Of a stretch of 64,000 bases of DNA, positions 11,791 to 23,139 are shown piece after piece. Source of the stretch: Sweltsa coloradensis (Eukaryota; Arthropoda; Insecta; Plecoptera; Chloroperlidae). Every line of letters starts with the position of its first letter. Position 1 is the first letter of the stretch. A program made the translations under genes and the position numbers. The notes beneath the pieces were generated by a model, which ran no database searches, was not told the DNA's origin, and was given only the letters and a program-made list of their open reading frames with translations. Where the stretch lies: assembly GCA_024449915.1 (NCBI GenBank), contig JAMZAV010007125.1, positions 54,497-118,496 on the forward strand, in the 5' to 3' direction.

Positions 11791-12310
11791 CTTTGATATA
11801 TTGGCATATGAGCAATTAGATATATCTACAGTCGCTGCCTTTAGTGCTACACCCGACCTAATTTCAGCCCCACAATTACCTTTTTAGCTGTCGCATTGTC
11901 CGAACGAATCATTCGCCCTCAAAAGGCAAAGAAAACTTAAAAATTTAACACCATATTACACAATTACTTCTATCACTTCATACTTCAACCATATAATTCA
12001 ATATATTATGACACTTTGTCGCTGTTTGCTGCTAGTATTACTTTATTTGGACATCTGCAACGATTCTTCTTTTGTTACAACAATAGAATCAACCCAAATC
12101 TACCACCACAGCCCTGCCATCCTCAAGGGGTACAATTTCAGTCTTATGGTTTGTGTTTTAATCGCAGGTCGCACTAGTGCGCCGCTAGTCGGCCACAGAA
12201 TCGTCACTTGTCTTACATTTGTTCAGTTTAGCAAATGTTATTCAAGTGGAAGTCGACTAGCACAATGACATCTCTGCCACTCGCGAGTGCATGCCAAATG
12301 GAAAAACGCC
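11775..12310. repeat. Right inner arm of the large inverted repeat
   Basis: Reverse complement of 10,741-11,275 with scattered substitutions and indels. It ends at the gacgagtaaaaaaataaat junction, where the plus-oriented 360-bp units begin. Confidence 0.8.
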
Positions 12311-13640
12311 ATTATTTCAACTTCATTCCAGGACGAGTAAAAAAATAAATAAAAAAATGAATATACAATTTTGTTATGCATTTATTTTTATTTTGTTCCA
12401 ATAATAGCGCAAAAATGTACCAAGAAGACCAAATTAGTATCCTATGTATGGAAATGTCACGGAGAATCCAAATCACATGTCAGATTATTATAGCTGTATC
12501 AAATAGTATAGAAAATGTATGAAGAACCTTAGATGCGTGAAGTACTATAATAAGGCCCAAAACAGATGGAGTTCGTAAAAAGGGCTTGGTTCCGGAATGC
12601 CAGATGTATACCCCAAGTTATTTTTTTATATTTGGTATTATTAATTGTAAAAGAAATGTTGCAGTATATTCATCCACGTGCATTTCCATGGACCGAGTTT
12701 AAAAAAAAAATAAATAAAAAAAATATACGAATTTTTGTTATTGAATTTTCTTTTATTTTCCAATAAATAGCGCAAAATGTACAAGGAAGCACCAAAGTAG
12801 TATATTTAATTGGAAATGCACGGAGAATCAAAATCACATGTCAGATTTATTATAGCTGTATTCAAAGGATAGAAAAATGTATGAAAACCTAGAGCGTGCC
12901 CTATAGTACATAAGCCCAAAACAAGAGGCGGTCGTAAAAAGATTGTTCCGAATGACAGATGTATACCCAAGTTATTTTTTATATTTGTGTTTATATTGTA
13001 AAATACGTTGCAGTCTATCCATTCCACTTGCATTCCATGACGAGTAAAAAAATAAATAAAAAATAATCATACAATTTTGTATGAATTTTATTTTTGTATT
13101 TTCCAATAAATCAGCCGGCAAAAATGTACCCAGAAGACCAAATAGTATTATTTAATTGGAAATGTCACGGAGAGAATCCAAATCACATTACAGATTATAT
13201 AGCTGTAGTCAAAAGTAGAGGAAAAGGTATGAAAAACCTAGAGCTTGGGCACAATATATAAAGCCCAAAACAAGATGGCGTCGTAAAAACTTTGGTGCCG
13301 GAATGCCAAAGAGTCTACCCAAGTTTTTTGTTATCCCTAAGGTATACCCGAAAGGATCAGAAGAGAAATCCATCCCAGGTGGAAATTTCTACGGGTATTA
13401 GGCCAGGGATTGTATGTTGTGTGTATTAGCGCCCTATATGCAGGACTACATAATAGTAATCCCTAAAATAACCACAATGTACCCAGAAAGACCAAAATTG
13501 AGTATTATTTTATTTGAAATTTTATGAAAAACCCAAAATAAAACTCAGATTTATTACAGTTTATATCAAAATATAGAAAATGTTTAAAAACCTAAGCGTG
13601 TACTTTTGTAATGCCCAAAAAAAGAGGGCGTCGTAAAAAA
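12310..13640 (+). repeat. ~360-bp tandem repeat, right block
   Basis: The phrase tttccaataaatagcgcaaa recurs near 12,393, 12,755 and 13,105. Each unit contains gaaatgtcacggagaatcc, aatcacatgtcagat, ttatagctgtat, tagaaaatgtatg, aacctagagcgtgc, and gcccaaaacaagatggcgtc. The last unit is the longer variant with ggtatacccgaa.aggatcagaagagaaatc. The unit is AT-rich and non-coding. Confidence 0.8.
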
Positions 13641-14136
13641 CTTGGGCCCGGGAATCCCCAATGTCTACCCAAGATTTTTTTTTTCTTTAAGGTTCCCCCT
13701 AACAGGATCAAAAAAAATTTCCCATGGGGTCGAAATTCCTAGGTTTTTGGGCCGGGACGGGTTTATAGTGGCCGATAAAAACACCTTGCTGCATTTAGTC
13801 GGAAAAAAACCCTCTGAAAGATAACTACGTGCTAAAAATTTTTTCCCGAATTTCGTACCACCCCAAGCAAATGTAATAAAACAAAAAGAGTAAAGTTTAC
13901 CACCAATTTTAAAAACAACCAAAATTTTAGATTTTTTATCGTATCTCGGAACATGAAAATATCGCAAAACTGTTTGCATAATTCTATGTGGTTTTGTGAG
14001 AACAAAAGCCTGCACGAAAAATATTGTAATGTGATGGTGATTAAGTATTTTGTTTGGAATTTTATTAATTAAATTCATATTTGAAATACAAACCGCACCG
14101 ATTATTCTATATGAATACTTTTTCTTGCATTACATT

Positions 14137-14503
14137 GTCCTCTCTGTTAACCTTAAGACATACCTACCGAAATATGGCGGCTCAGTTGGGACTGAGTATC
14201 TCGTGTCTCCGCCGTCTCCCACCCCTTTTGTGGTCTAAACCCCCACCTCCTCCACCTCCTGTTAACCCAAGAATACCTACCCATATTGGCGCTCAGTTGG
14301 GACTGAGTATTTTTTGTCCCCCCGCCGGGCTCAAAAACCCGGGTTGTGTGGTCTAACCCCTACCCCCTCCCGCCTTTTTGTTTAACCCGAAGACATACCT
14401 ACCGATATATGGCGGCTCAGTTAGGTGAGTATTGTGTCCCGCCCTCTCCCGAGCCCGGCTTGTGTGGTCTAACCCTACCTCCCCCCCCTCTCTGTTAAAC
14501 CCT
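14137..14503 (+). repeat. 120-bp satellite, block 1 (~3 copies)
   Basis: Unit landmarks in order: ttaaccttaagacatacc, gatatatggcggctcagt, tgggactgagtatctcgtgt, ccgccgtctcccgagccc, gcttgtgtggtctaaccc, ctacctcctcccacc. Period 120 bp from the best copies. The period is a multiple of three, so meaningless open frames run through it. Confidence 0.85.
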
Positions 14504-14507
14504 TTAA

Positions 14508-15093
14508 AGGCATCACAACCCCGGGATTCCCCGGGGATGTAAAGAACCCAGTTTTTTTAATGACTAAAGGCAAAACCCAAAATCTCTAAATGAAGCAGAA
14601 GTTATTTCACCTGTTTGAAAAACAATAATTTAGGGGTGGGGGGGGGGGCTCCAAATCGTACGTAAAGATTGCGCACAGTCGAGTCTACTCCCCGACCTCA
14701 GATTTCTGGTCAGCCTGTAAAAAACTCTCTCTGTAGAAGAAGATATAGTGTTTAGACAAAACCAAAAAACTTCATGTATTTAGGGGCTTTCCCCCTACAA
14801 AAAAGTTTTCTAAAGTAACCTTCTTGTAGAAAAAAACATAGTTTTGGTATTTTTTAAAAAAATGCTAAAAACACAAAAATATCGTACTTTAAGAGACCTT
14901 GAAAAAAAGTAAAATTGACCAAAATGTGAAAAAAATTTTAAAACCCCCCAAAAGAGTGGGATGCAAAAAAATAAAAAAAATTACAACATTATATTCTTTC
15001 AAAATGCGTGATTTGCGTGAATATAACGCATGCTTTCTTGAGAATTCACGCCACCGTCTTTTTGAAGGGAGCAGCCCCGTGGGGATCGCGAAA
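14508..15093 (+). mobile_element. TTAA-flanked long-TIR element, truncated copy (left arm only)
   Basis: Begins agg.catcacaacc right after TTAA at 14,504-14,507, with satellite sequence immediately to the left. It matches the left arm of the complete element at 16,803 (gatgtaaagaaccc, cgcacagtcgagt, actccccgac, gtagaagaagatata). It stops near gatcgcgaaataa, where 360-bp repeat sequence resumes. No right arm is present, so this is a truncation or an assembly join. Confidence 0.65.
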
Positions 15094-17420
15094 TAAATTA
15101 AAAAAAAATTATACTAATTTTGGTTATGATTTTATTTTTATTTTCCAATAAATAGCCGCAAAATGTACCAGGAAGACCAAAATTCGTATTATTTAATGGA
15201 AATGTAGCGGAGAATCCAAAATCACATGTCAGAATGTATTATAGCTGTATCAAAAGTATAGAAAATGTAATGAAAACCTTAGAGCCGTGCACTATATACA
15301 ATAAGCCCAAACAAGATGGCGTCGTAAAAAAGCTTGTTCCGGAATGCCAGATGTATACCCAAGGTATTTTTTTATATTTGTGGATGATAATTGTAAAAAT
15401 AAGTTGCAGTTCATGCATTTCCAATTGCCATTCATTCCCCTCTGTAAAAAAAATAATAAAAAAAAATTACAATTTTGTTAAGAATTTTATTTTATTTCCA
15501 AACATTAAGCCCCAAAAGTACCCAGGAAGACCAAAATTAGTATTATTAATGGAAATGTCACGGAGAATCCAAATCACAGTACAGATTTATTATAGCTGTA
15601 TTCAAAAGTATGAGAAAATGTTGAAAACCTAGAGCGTGCACAATATATATAAGCCCAAACAAGATGGCGTCGTTAAAAAACTTTGTTCCGGAATCCAGAT
15701 GTCTACACCAAGTTTTTTTTTATCCCTAAGGTTATACCCGAACAGGACAGAAGAGAAATCATCCATGTGGAAATTCCTACGGGTCTTAGGGTCAGGGATT
15801 GTAATGTGTTTATTAGGACACCTATATGCAGGATAAATAATATTAATTTCCTAAAAATATCCCACAATGTACCCAGAAGGGACCAAATTGTAGTATATTT
15901 ATTTGAAATTATGAAGAATCCACAATAAACGTCAGATTTATTACAGCATAATCTCCCAAAAGTATAGAAATGTATGAAAACCTAGAGCGGTACTAGTTGT
16001 ATATGCCCAAAACAAGATGGCGTCGTAAAAAACTTTAGCGCCCGGACATGCCAGATGTTACCCAGAATTTTTTTTATCTTATTAAGGTATACCCTAACAG
16101 GCTCAGAGAAAAATGCCATCGAGTCGAAATTCCTACGGGTCTTATGGCCAGGGACTGATTATAGGGGCTCGCCGATGAGAAAACACCTTGCTGCAGTTAG
16201 TCTGGAATAAAACCCTCAACAAGATACACGTACGTGCTAATAACTTTTCCCGAAGTTCGTAACCACTCAAGCAAAGTAGTAATAAAACAACAAGAGTAAA
16301 GATTACCACCAATGTTAAAACAACGCGAAATTACGATTTTTTTATCGATATCTCGAGAACACTGCAAAATATCGCAAAACTGTTTGCATAATTCTATGTG
16401 GTTTTGTGAGAACAAAAGCCTGCACGAAAAATATTGTAATGTGATGGTGATTTAGTATATTGTTTGGAATTTTATTAATTAAATTCATATTTGAAATACA
16501 AACCGCACCGATTATTCTATATGAATACTTTTTCTTGCATTACATTGTCCTCTCTGTTAACCTTAAGACATACCTACCGATATATGGCGGCTCAGTTGGG
16601 ACTGAGTATCTCGTGTCTCCGCCGTCTCCCGAGCCGGCTTGTGTGGTCTAACCCCTACTCTCCGCCTTTTGTTAACCTGAAGGACCATACCTTACCGATA
16701 TATGGCGGTCAGTTAGGATCTGAGTATCTGTGTCTCGCGTCCTCCGAGCCCGGCTTGTGTGTGGTAACCACTACCTCCTCCCACACTCTATGTTAACCTT
16801 AAAGGACATCACAAACCCTGCGATGTTCCCGGCGATGTAAAGAACCCTGAAGGTTGTTTTAATGGACATAATGGCGAAAACCAGAAGTTCTAACCTTGAA
16901 TAGGAAGTTAATTACACCTGTCCACTGAATAACAAAATTAGGTGAGTGCGCGCTGCATCAAAAATCGGACGTAAAGATCGCGCACAGTCGAGTTACTCCC
17001 CGACCCAGATATGGTCAGCGCTGTAAAGAACTCCTCGTAGAAGAAGATATAGGTTAGGACCAAAAAACCAAAAAGTCATCGATCCAGTGGTCTTTTCCTC
17101 TACAAAAAAGATGGGGTGCTAAGAAGTAAAACCTTCTTGTAGCAAATAAAACATAGTTTTGGATATTTTATAAATGCTAAAAACGACAAATATATCGTAC
17201 TTTCAGAGACCTGGAAACAAGGTAAAATGACAAATGTGAAATATTTTGAAACCACATTATCGCAGTAGGCATGAAAAAAATAAAAAAACTATACAACATT
17301 ATGATTCATTCAAATATGTAGGTTATTTGCGTGATATATAACGCAGTTCGTGAGAATTACTCCCCCACCCCCCCCGCGACCGTCTTATACGTAGCAGCCC
17401 GTGGCACTCCGCGATGCAAA
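15094..17420 (+). repeat. ~2.4-kb duplicated unit, copy 2
   Basis: 360-bp units at ~15,110-16,060, linker ~16,190-16,552, two 120-bp satellite copies, then the left arm of the complete TTAA element. Parallel to 12,700-15,093. Confidence 0.7.
16553..16798 (+). repeat. 120-bp satellite, block 2 (~2 copies)
   Basis: Same unit as 14,137-14,503. It ends exactly at gttaacc before TTAA (16,799-16,802), the left target site of the inserted element. Confidence 0.85.
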
Positions 17421-18534
17421 CTTTTCGAAAACATCAGACTCTTAGGCACTTGTTATGGTACGACCCACTGAAAATCAGTCTATAACCTGGCAGTGGGTAG
17501 ACTCTAAATAAAATTTATTTATTTAATATTCGTTGTAGGTATCTTGTAGAAGCGACTGATTGATAAGCAAGCGCGGTGGAGCTCTTTTGGGTTGGTTGGG
17601 AGGGGGGGGGGGGGGGGTTGAAGGTGACGCTCTCTTTTCTACGTACGTGCCTCGTATGCAAGCAATTGCATTGCAACGTTGCAAGTTGGTTCAGGGCAAT
17701 AAGTGTCAAAACACTACACCGATATCATAGTTACTTAGTATAGGGTTACGATATCATAAACTACATCTGTATGGGGATATGAAATAAACAACCCATGGTT
17801 TCAAGTATATACATACCATGGTATAAACACTGAATGAACTCAACCCGCGTACGAGACAGCTGTTGAGCGGATACTTATGGTTGAGAAGTCTACACCACAC
17901 TACACGTGCTTGACAACAAATGATGTTTACTAATGGGTAGTATATCCATCTGCAACCTGATCGCGACGGCTCGTCGCTGATAGCGTCGAAGTGCTTGAAA
18001 ACATCCATCATATATTATTTGCAATCTTGAAACACGTTTCTTCGATTTCAGTGTAGTATTTTTTTTATTTTTTGCGTGCTTCTGCTATATGTGGGTGTCA
18101 AATATTTTCACATCTTGGTGACAATTTTACTTGTTTCAAGGTCTCTGAAAGACGATAAATTTAGTCCGTTTTCGCTGTTTATAAAATACCCCCCCAAAAC
18201 TATGTTTATCTTCACAAGAAGTCTACTTTAGCAAATTCTGTAGAGGAAAAGACCACTGAATACGATGAAAGCTTTGGTTGTTGTCTAAACACTATATCTT
18301 TGCTACAGAGAGAGTTTTACAGCGCTGACCAGTAACTGAGTTCGGGGAGTTACGGACTCGACTGTGCGCAATCTTTACGTCACGATTTTGGATGCGCGCG
18401 CCCCACTCTTAATTATGTTATTCAAACAGGTGTAATAAACTTCTGACTTCAAGTTAGAGACTTCTGGTTTTCCTCCATAGTCATTAAACAACTTAGTTCT
18501 TGACATCGCCGGGAAATCCCAGGTTGTGAGTCCT
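16803..18534. mobile_element. TTAA-flanked non-autonomous element with ~530-bp terminal inverted repeats
   Basis: Left end aggacatcacaaacc and right end ggttgtgagtcct are complements. Arms run 16,803-~17,340 and ~18,020-18,534 and share cgcgcacagtcgag, gaagaagatata, acatagtttt and tttcagagacc, complemented in order. TTAA lies on both sides (16,799-16,802 and 18,535-18,538). Removing the element restores the 120-bp satellite phrase gttaacc-TTAA-gacatac. TTAA target duplication is the signature of the piggyBac superfamily. The ~680-bp middle (with a G run near 17,600-17,620) has no transposase, so it would need help to move. Confidence 0.8.
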
Positions 18535-18538
18535 TTAA

Positions 18539-19135
18539 GACATACTACGGTATACTATGGCGGCCCAGTTGGATCTGAGTATCTGAGTGTGTCTCCGCCG
18601 TTTCTTCCCGAGCCCGGCTTGTGTGTTTTAACCCTACCTCCTCCCACCTCTCTTTTAACCTTAAGAAATACCTACCGATATAGGCGGCTCAGTGGCTGAG
18701 TATCGTGTCGCCGACCGTCTCCCGAACCCGGCTTGTCGTGAGTCTGACCACCTACTCTCCCAACTCTTCTGTTAACCTCTAAGACATACTACCGATATAT
18801 GCGGCTCAGTTGGGACTGAGTATCTCGGGTTTTCTCCGCCGTCTTCGGAGCCTGGCATGTGTGGTCTTAACCCATACCTCCTACCCACCTTCTCTGTTAC
18901 CTGAAAAAATACGTCTACGATATATGGCGGCACAGTTGGGACTGAGTATCTCGTGTCTCCGCCGTCCTCCCTGAGACGGCTTGTGGGCAATCCTACTCCT
19001 ACACCGCTCTGTTTACCTTTAAGAGATACATACGATATATGGCGACCTCAGTTGGATGAGTATTCGTGTACCGCTCACACTCCCGAAGCCCGTCTTCTGT
19101 GGTACCCCACCTCCGCCGACCTCTCTGTCTTCTCC
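18539..19135 (+). repeat. 120-bp satellite, block 3 (~5 copies)
   Basis: gacatac ... gatatatggcgg ... gactgagtatctcg recurs near 18,540, 18,660, 18,780, 18,900 and 19,020. It continues block 2 across the TTAA insertion in the same orientation and phase. Confidence 0.85.
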
Positions 19136-19690
19136 ACCCACTGCGCCGCCGCTCCACCACCCCCAGGGAGCACAGATCGAGCGTTGTCTGTGTCTCAAGA
19201 TCACTCTTGGGATTGCGTACTTCGGCTTCCAGTAGAGCTTGGCTTGGACCCCACTGGTGGCGGCGCTACAAGGGACCAGGGCCCCCAGAGGGGTCGGCAG
19301 AGACGTACCTGGACGCAGAGTCGTCAGACGGTGGGCAGACTCCTGGCAGCGTCCATCATCACCGCACCTGTCAGAGAAGATGGAGTTTTCTTACTTAAAC
19401 TAGAGGCCAGCCTCCTCTGGCGGTCGTTTTCGGGCACCTCTTCCTAGAGATGGGATTTTTGGCCCGCCCGGCCCCCCCCCCCTGAAAGGCCCGATGTTTG
19501 GTATTTTCGGGCTTCGGGGGGCCGGGCCGTTTGGGGCTTTCGGGCCGTTTCGAGGCTTTAGACCAGTTCTGGCTTCCGGGCTCGTTTTAGGGCATTCGGC
19601 CAGTTCGGGGCTTTCGCCATGCTCGGGACGCGGCACCATAATTTAACTAAGAAATAGAATTGGAGTTTTGCGGCCCGGGGCCCAGCGCTC
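19136..19690. other. GC-rich stretch with short imperfect repeats
   Basis: Much richer in G and C than its neighbours. 19,470-19,640 repeats gggctttcgggcc-like words at irregular spacing. Long open frames (164, 110 and 79 codons) on both strands reflect base composition rather than a recognised protein. Possibly a decayed minisatellite or CpG-rich island. Confidence 0.5.
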
Positions 19691-19696
19691 AGACTT

Positions 19697-19766
19697 TCTC
19701 AATGCTTTCGGTCCGGCTCGGGATAGTTTAAGTTTCGGGCTTCGTGGCCGAGCCGAAGCATTGAGA
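19697..19766. repeat. Short hairpin
   Basis: ctcaatgctttcgg..cggctcgg is complemented by ccgagccgaagcattgag about 30 bp later. Confidence 0.75.
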
Positions 19767-19800
19767 AGTGATTGTAAATCATTTTTGAACTAAATAGGAT

Positions 19801-19911
19801 AAACGTTAAAGAAAGAACGTGAAAGAAGAAAGAAAGACAATGAAAAGAAAAGACAAGAAAAAGAATGAAAAAAAGAAAGAAAAGAAAGAAGGAAAGAAAG
19901 AAAGAAACGGC
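19801..19911. repeat. Purine-rich (GAAA)n tract
   Basis: Almost pure A and G over ~110 bp with repeated gaaagaaa. Low-complexity. Confidence 0.85.
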
Positions 19912-19954
19912 CAGACGACAAGAACAATGCTTTTTCACAGTCATTATATAAAGG

Positions 19955-20725
19955 ATTGAGCGTAGCGAGCGTAGCGAGCGAAGCGAAGTGCATTGTCAAC
20001 TACACTGGAAGAAAAAAAGCCGAATGTTTTTTTTTTTTTTTTTTTTTTTTTTATTTTGTATTTTTGTGTGTCTGTTAACACGATTCGGCTAAACCGATAC
20101 TTCGTTGTGATGAATTTTATGGAGGCCTTCGAAATCTCTGAATTTAGAACTGCCACGTTCTTGAGCGCAATTCGAAACAATTTTCTCATAAAAACGCAAT
20201 TTACGATTTTTTTTCGATTTAAAAAAATTCTTCGACTTATACTCCTACATGCTTTATCCGATTTGTAATGATTTTTTACAGACCGTAATTTTATGAATTA
20301 AGATATTCGTGTAAAATTTAAGCGTTAATCGAAAAAAAATTTTCTTATGAAAATCGAAATTTACGAGTTTTTTTCTTTTTTAAAACAATTCTTCGACTTA
20401 GAACACCTACATGCTTTACATTTTGTAATGATTTTTTAACAGAACCCTTATTGTAGGATATTTAATATATTCGTGTCAAATTGAGCGCAATCGAGAAATT
20501 ATATTCTTAATAAAAATCGCAAATTTTACGATTTTTTTATTTTTTTAACAATTACAATTAACTAAAAAAAATTAATAAATTAAAGTTAATTTTTTATTTA
20601 TTTAATTTAAATTTAAAAAAAATTGAAATAGTTATGATTTTTCCACAGAATACAGAAAGATCGCATAAACCTGGCCAGCTCATGCACAATTATCGCTCAT
20701 CCACAACGCGGGGGACTTTAAGCGT
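19955..20725 (-). repeat. Dispersed repeat family A, copy 2 (inverted)
   Basis: Opens with the gagcgtagcgagc and gaagcgaag end, then a T tract of about 24 bases (20,029-20,052), then ~165-bp units with tcttcgactta, cctacatgcttta and taatgattttt. It closes with ggggactttaagcgttttcc. It is the reverse complement of 5,445-6,290. Confidence 0.75.
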
Positions 20726-20769
20726 TTTCCTAGTATATTATAATTAAAGTACATCTCCTTGGCTGGAGT

Positions 20770-21320
20770 CTGGACTTCAACCACACACCCACAACATTGA
20801 ATTGCGAAAACAATACTCCCGAACACAATTATCGAGATGCTCGACAAGAAGATGGACAGACTATGAAGAAGGACAGGCTGTGATTTTACAACTACATCTG
20901 CGCCCTTAAACTGTCGCTGGCTGTGGCGGAATTCGATGGTATGGGCAGTACGAAGAATGAAACAATGCCGATATAATACCAAGAAGAGAATGTTTGAACG
21001 CACATGGGGGGGAGTAAGGAAGAGTTGGAAGCCCACAAGAGTAAGAGATAGATGGAGGCGCCAACTAATATGGAACATGAAGAAAAGAGGGAAATCATGG
21101 AAAGAATAATGAGAAAAGGACTCGGGGAGGATAGAAGACATGGAGAGAATGGTTTAGAAATCCTGTCATAGGAGGCCTCAAACGTAGAGAGGAGGTGAGC
21201 CTAGGATAGCAAAACTGAAAGTCCACAGCCCGAGAATTGGGTGATACGTCACCTTCGACCGGACCTTATTGGTAACAGGGTTTGATTATTAGTATTATTA
21301 TTATTATATTATTATATTGT
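20770..21320 (+). mobile_element. 3' end of a 5'-truncated LINE (non-LTR retrotransposon)
   Basis: A C-terminal ORF2 fragment followed by a short 3' region and an ATT-rich tail (21,284-21,320). The fragment sits directly after a family A repeat. 5' truncation of this kind is normal for LINE insertions. Confidence 0.6.
20900..21209 (+). pseudogene. C-terminal fragment of a LINE ORF2
   Basis: Read across at least two frameshifts, this gives RRMKQCRYNTKKRMFERTW, then RVRDRWRRQLIWNMKKRGK with SWKE, then KTWREWFRNP, ending in TAG at 21,207. The pattern R..RWR..L..D/N.K..G.SW.E followed by DR..WR.W is the conserved tail after the reverse transcriptase in many LINE ORF2 proteins. No polymerase motifs remain. 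The 153-codon minus-strand frame over the same bases is a shadow. Clade not assignable. Confidence 0.55.
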
Positions 21321-21436
21321 AATTGCGTAATACCATAGCAAATTAAATCCACTTTGATAAATTATTACATTTTAACAAATAATTTTGTAATGGAACTTGA
21401 AAAAAGTAAATGAGATCCCACACATTAACAAAAAAC

Positions 21437-21853
21437 TTGTAAAATACAGCCAAACCTTACACACACAAAAGAAATTGAGATATAAAAAGGGCACAAGCTC
21501 ATCTACCCTTCCACATGTGCCGCATTCTTAATCATAAACGTTCAGTGCCCCGTAACTATGCACACCTTTGAAAAGCTTGGCAAAATAGAATTTGCTATGA
21601 CCATGTACGTTAAAAGTTAATTAGAAAAAAAGAATTTGGCCCCCTTGCATGAACTATTACGTTTAAATTAATAGTTTTTGCAAATTCTTACTTTGCAAGC
21701 CATTCAAGGGTGTGTACGGGACCACTGTACGTTATGAATTAGAATGCGCAAATGTGGAAGGGTAGATGAGCTTGGCCCTTTTGTTTAGATCTCCTTTCTT
21801 TTGGGGGGGGAGGGGGGTTTTTTCTTGGTGTAAGGGTTGGCGTGTATTTTTAA
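21437..21853. repeat. Fold-back element (~417 bp)
   Basis: Left arm has ccaaaccttacac, aaaaagggc.caagctcatc, tacccttccacat and gcattcttaat. The right arm carries the complements: atgtggaagggta, gatgagcttggccctttt and gtgtaagggttgg. Spacer ~85 bp near 21,595-21,680. Non-coding. Confidence 0.75.
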
Positions 21854-21869
21854 AGTTTTGTTATGTAGT

Positions 21870-22070
21870 GGTATAGTCTACAATCGATCAGCTCCCGTCT
21901 GGTTTGCGCGTCTAATCGTATGGGCACGCGGACGACATTCGAATCCCACGTCCCGTAGAGGCCATACGCTAAGCGGGACTAGCGCCCTAATCGATGTGAC
22001 ACCACGGACGACATTGAACTTACGGTCTTCGTATTAAATCAGACTCATCTGCGTTCTACGAACTGTTATC
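21870..22070 (+). repeat. Possible tRNA-derived SINE
   Basis: A segment with gatcagctcccgtctggtt (A-box-like) and gacattcgaatccc (close to the B-box consensus GGTTCGAATCC) about 30 bases later is spaced like an RNA polymerase III internal promoter. It does not fold into an obvious intact tRNA. Downstream repeats the word cggacgacatt. Tail and family not recognised. Confidence 0.3.
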
Positions 22071-22208
22071 ATTTACCATTAAAAATAAGTGTAGTCTATC
22101 TCAGAAGAATACTACTGTCCACACTCTTAAAAGGGGTATTTAACCGTAAACTCAAAAAATATATTTTAGTCAGCGCTAACTTATAATGAATTAAGCAATT
22201 AACAGAAA

Positions 22209-22240
22209 ATTATTGGGGCCACCTCAGGTGGCCCAATAAT
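22209..22240. repeat. Strong 32-bp hairpin
   Basis: attattggg(g)ccacct against aggtggcccaataat: a 15-bp stem with one bulged G and a one-base loop. Confidence 0.9.
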
Positions 22241-23130
22241 GGCTCCCAAAAAAAAATTATCAAACAGGACATTGTGTTCAAGCTAGTCCCATTGGCCAAA
22301 AATCTCACATAGAAATAACATGGACGATCTATATGGCCACGTGACTTGAAGGATTATGATCCGAAAAAATATTGGCCGGTATGACGTTACTCTACATTCT
22401 ACAGCCGTTTCTGTAAATTCTCTATATTTTTTTTGTAATTGGGCAAGTAGTTCGGATCAAAAAAGGCTGGTATACAAGAGGGGGTGTTGTGATCTTGGCA
22501 TGCAATTTTTGCTGTGTTGAGGGTATTTTGGGTAGGTACACGTTTCAAGACACGGTGTAAAAAATGATTATTTTTAGATTGTTACTATGCTCTAGTATGG
22601 TCTATGTGGACAAAAAGAAGCAGTAAAGCGATTTAAGAATTAAAAAAAACACCTATTTTGCCAACTTCTGGATCAAAAAAATTTGAAAAAATTCGTTTTT
22701 AAATCACAGGTAACAAGATAAAAAAAATTTCAGTGTCGTTTTAGTGTAGTATTTAGATCAGTGGTAAAAAATATTTTTTGAGTGATAGAAGTAAATGTGA
22801 GATAGATTACCCCTAAAGGGCAGCTATCAAAAATATATTGACATGAAACGTTACAGTTTTCAAAATTAAGTCAATATATTAAAATTGACAAACACTGTTT
22901 ATGTTATGAACTAATCATTTCTGGTTTTATTACCAAAGAACACTATAAGTAGCGTAACTGAATCACCGCTAGCAGACGCAGAGCATCCTGGCCAAGAACA
23001 TGATGTATTCTTGGGTTGAGTGGTCAGAAGGATGCAGCCTTGTGTTATGAGTTGAATGCGATGTTGAGGTTCTGTTGCCATCAGCTCGGAGGGTCTGGCT
23101 TTTATAGCAGGCGGCCGAGGTTGGTGTTGG
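22241..23130. other. No recognised gene
   Basis: AT-rich. It includes gtgatagaagtaaatgtga, also seen in the inverted-repeat arm near 11,080. A GC-richer section starts near 22,970 (agacgcagagcatcctggcc) without a recognisable product. Confidence 0.4.
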
Positions 23131-23139
23131 AGTGTTGAG

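Larger units (their letters stand above)
12700..15093 (+). repeat. ~2.4-kb duplicated unit, copy 1
   Basis: Order of parts: 360-bp repeats, a linker (~13,780-14,136), 120-bp satellite copies, and the left half of a TTAA-flanked element. The same order follows at 15,094-17,420 with an offset near 2,400. 13,981-14,220 and 16,381-16,620 are almost identical (about three differences seen), while the rest differs by many indels. Confidence 0.7.

Noticed and set aside
13665..14078. 137-codon minus-strand frame
   Set aside because: It is 360-bp repeat and linker sequence; the second copy of the unit does not keep the frame.
18953..19447. 164-codon plus-strand frame
   Set aside because: Begins inside the 120-bp satellite and continues into GC-rich DNA; overlapping frames on both strands are open for the same compositional reason.
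20680..21141. 153-codon minus-strand frame
   Set aside because: Antisense to the LINE ORF2 tail, which has recognisable motifs on the plus strand.
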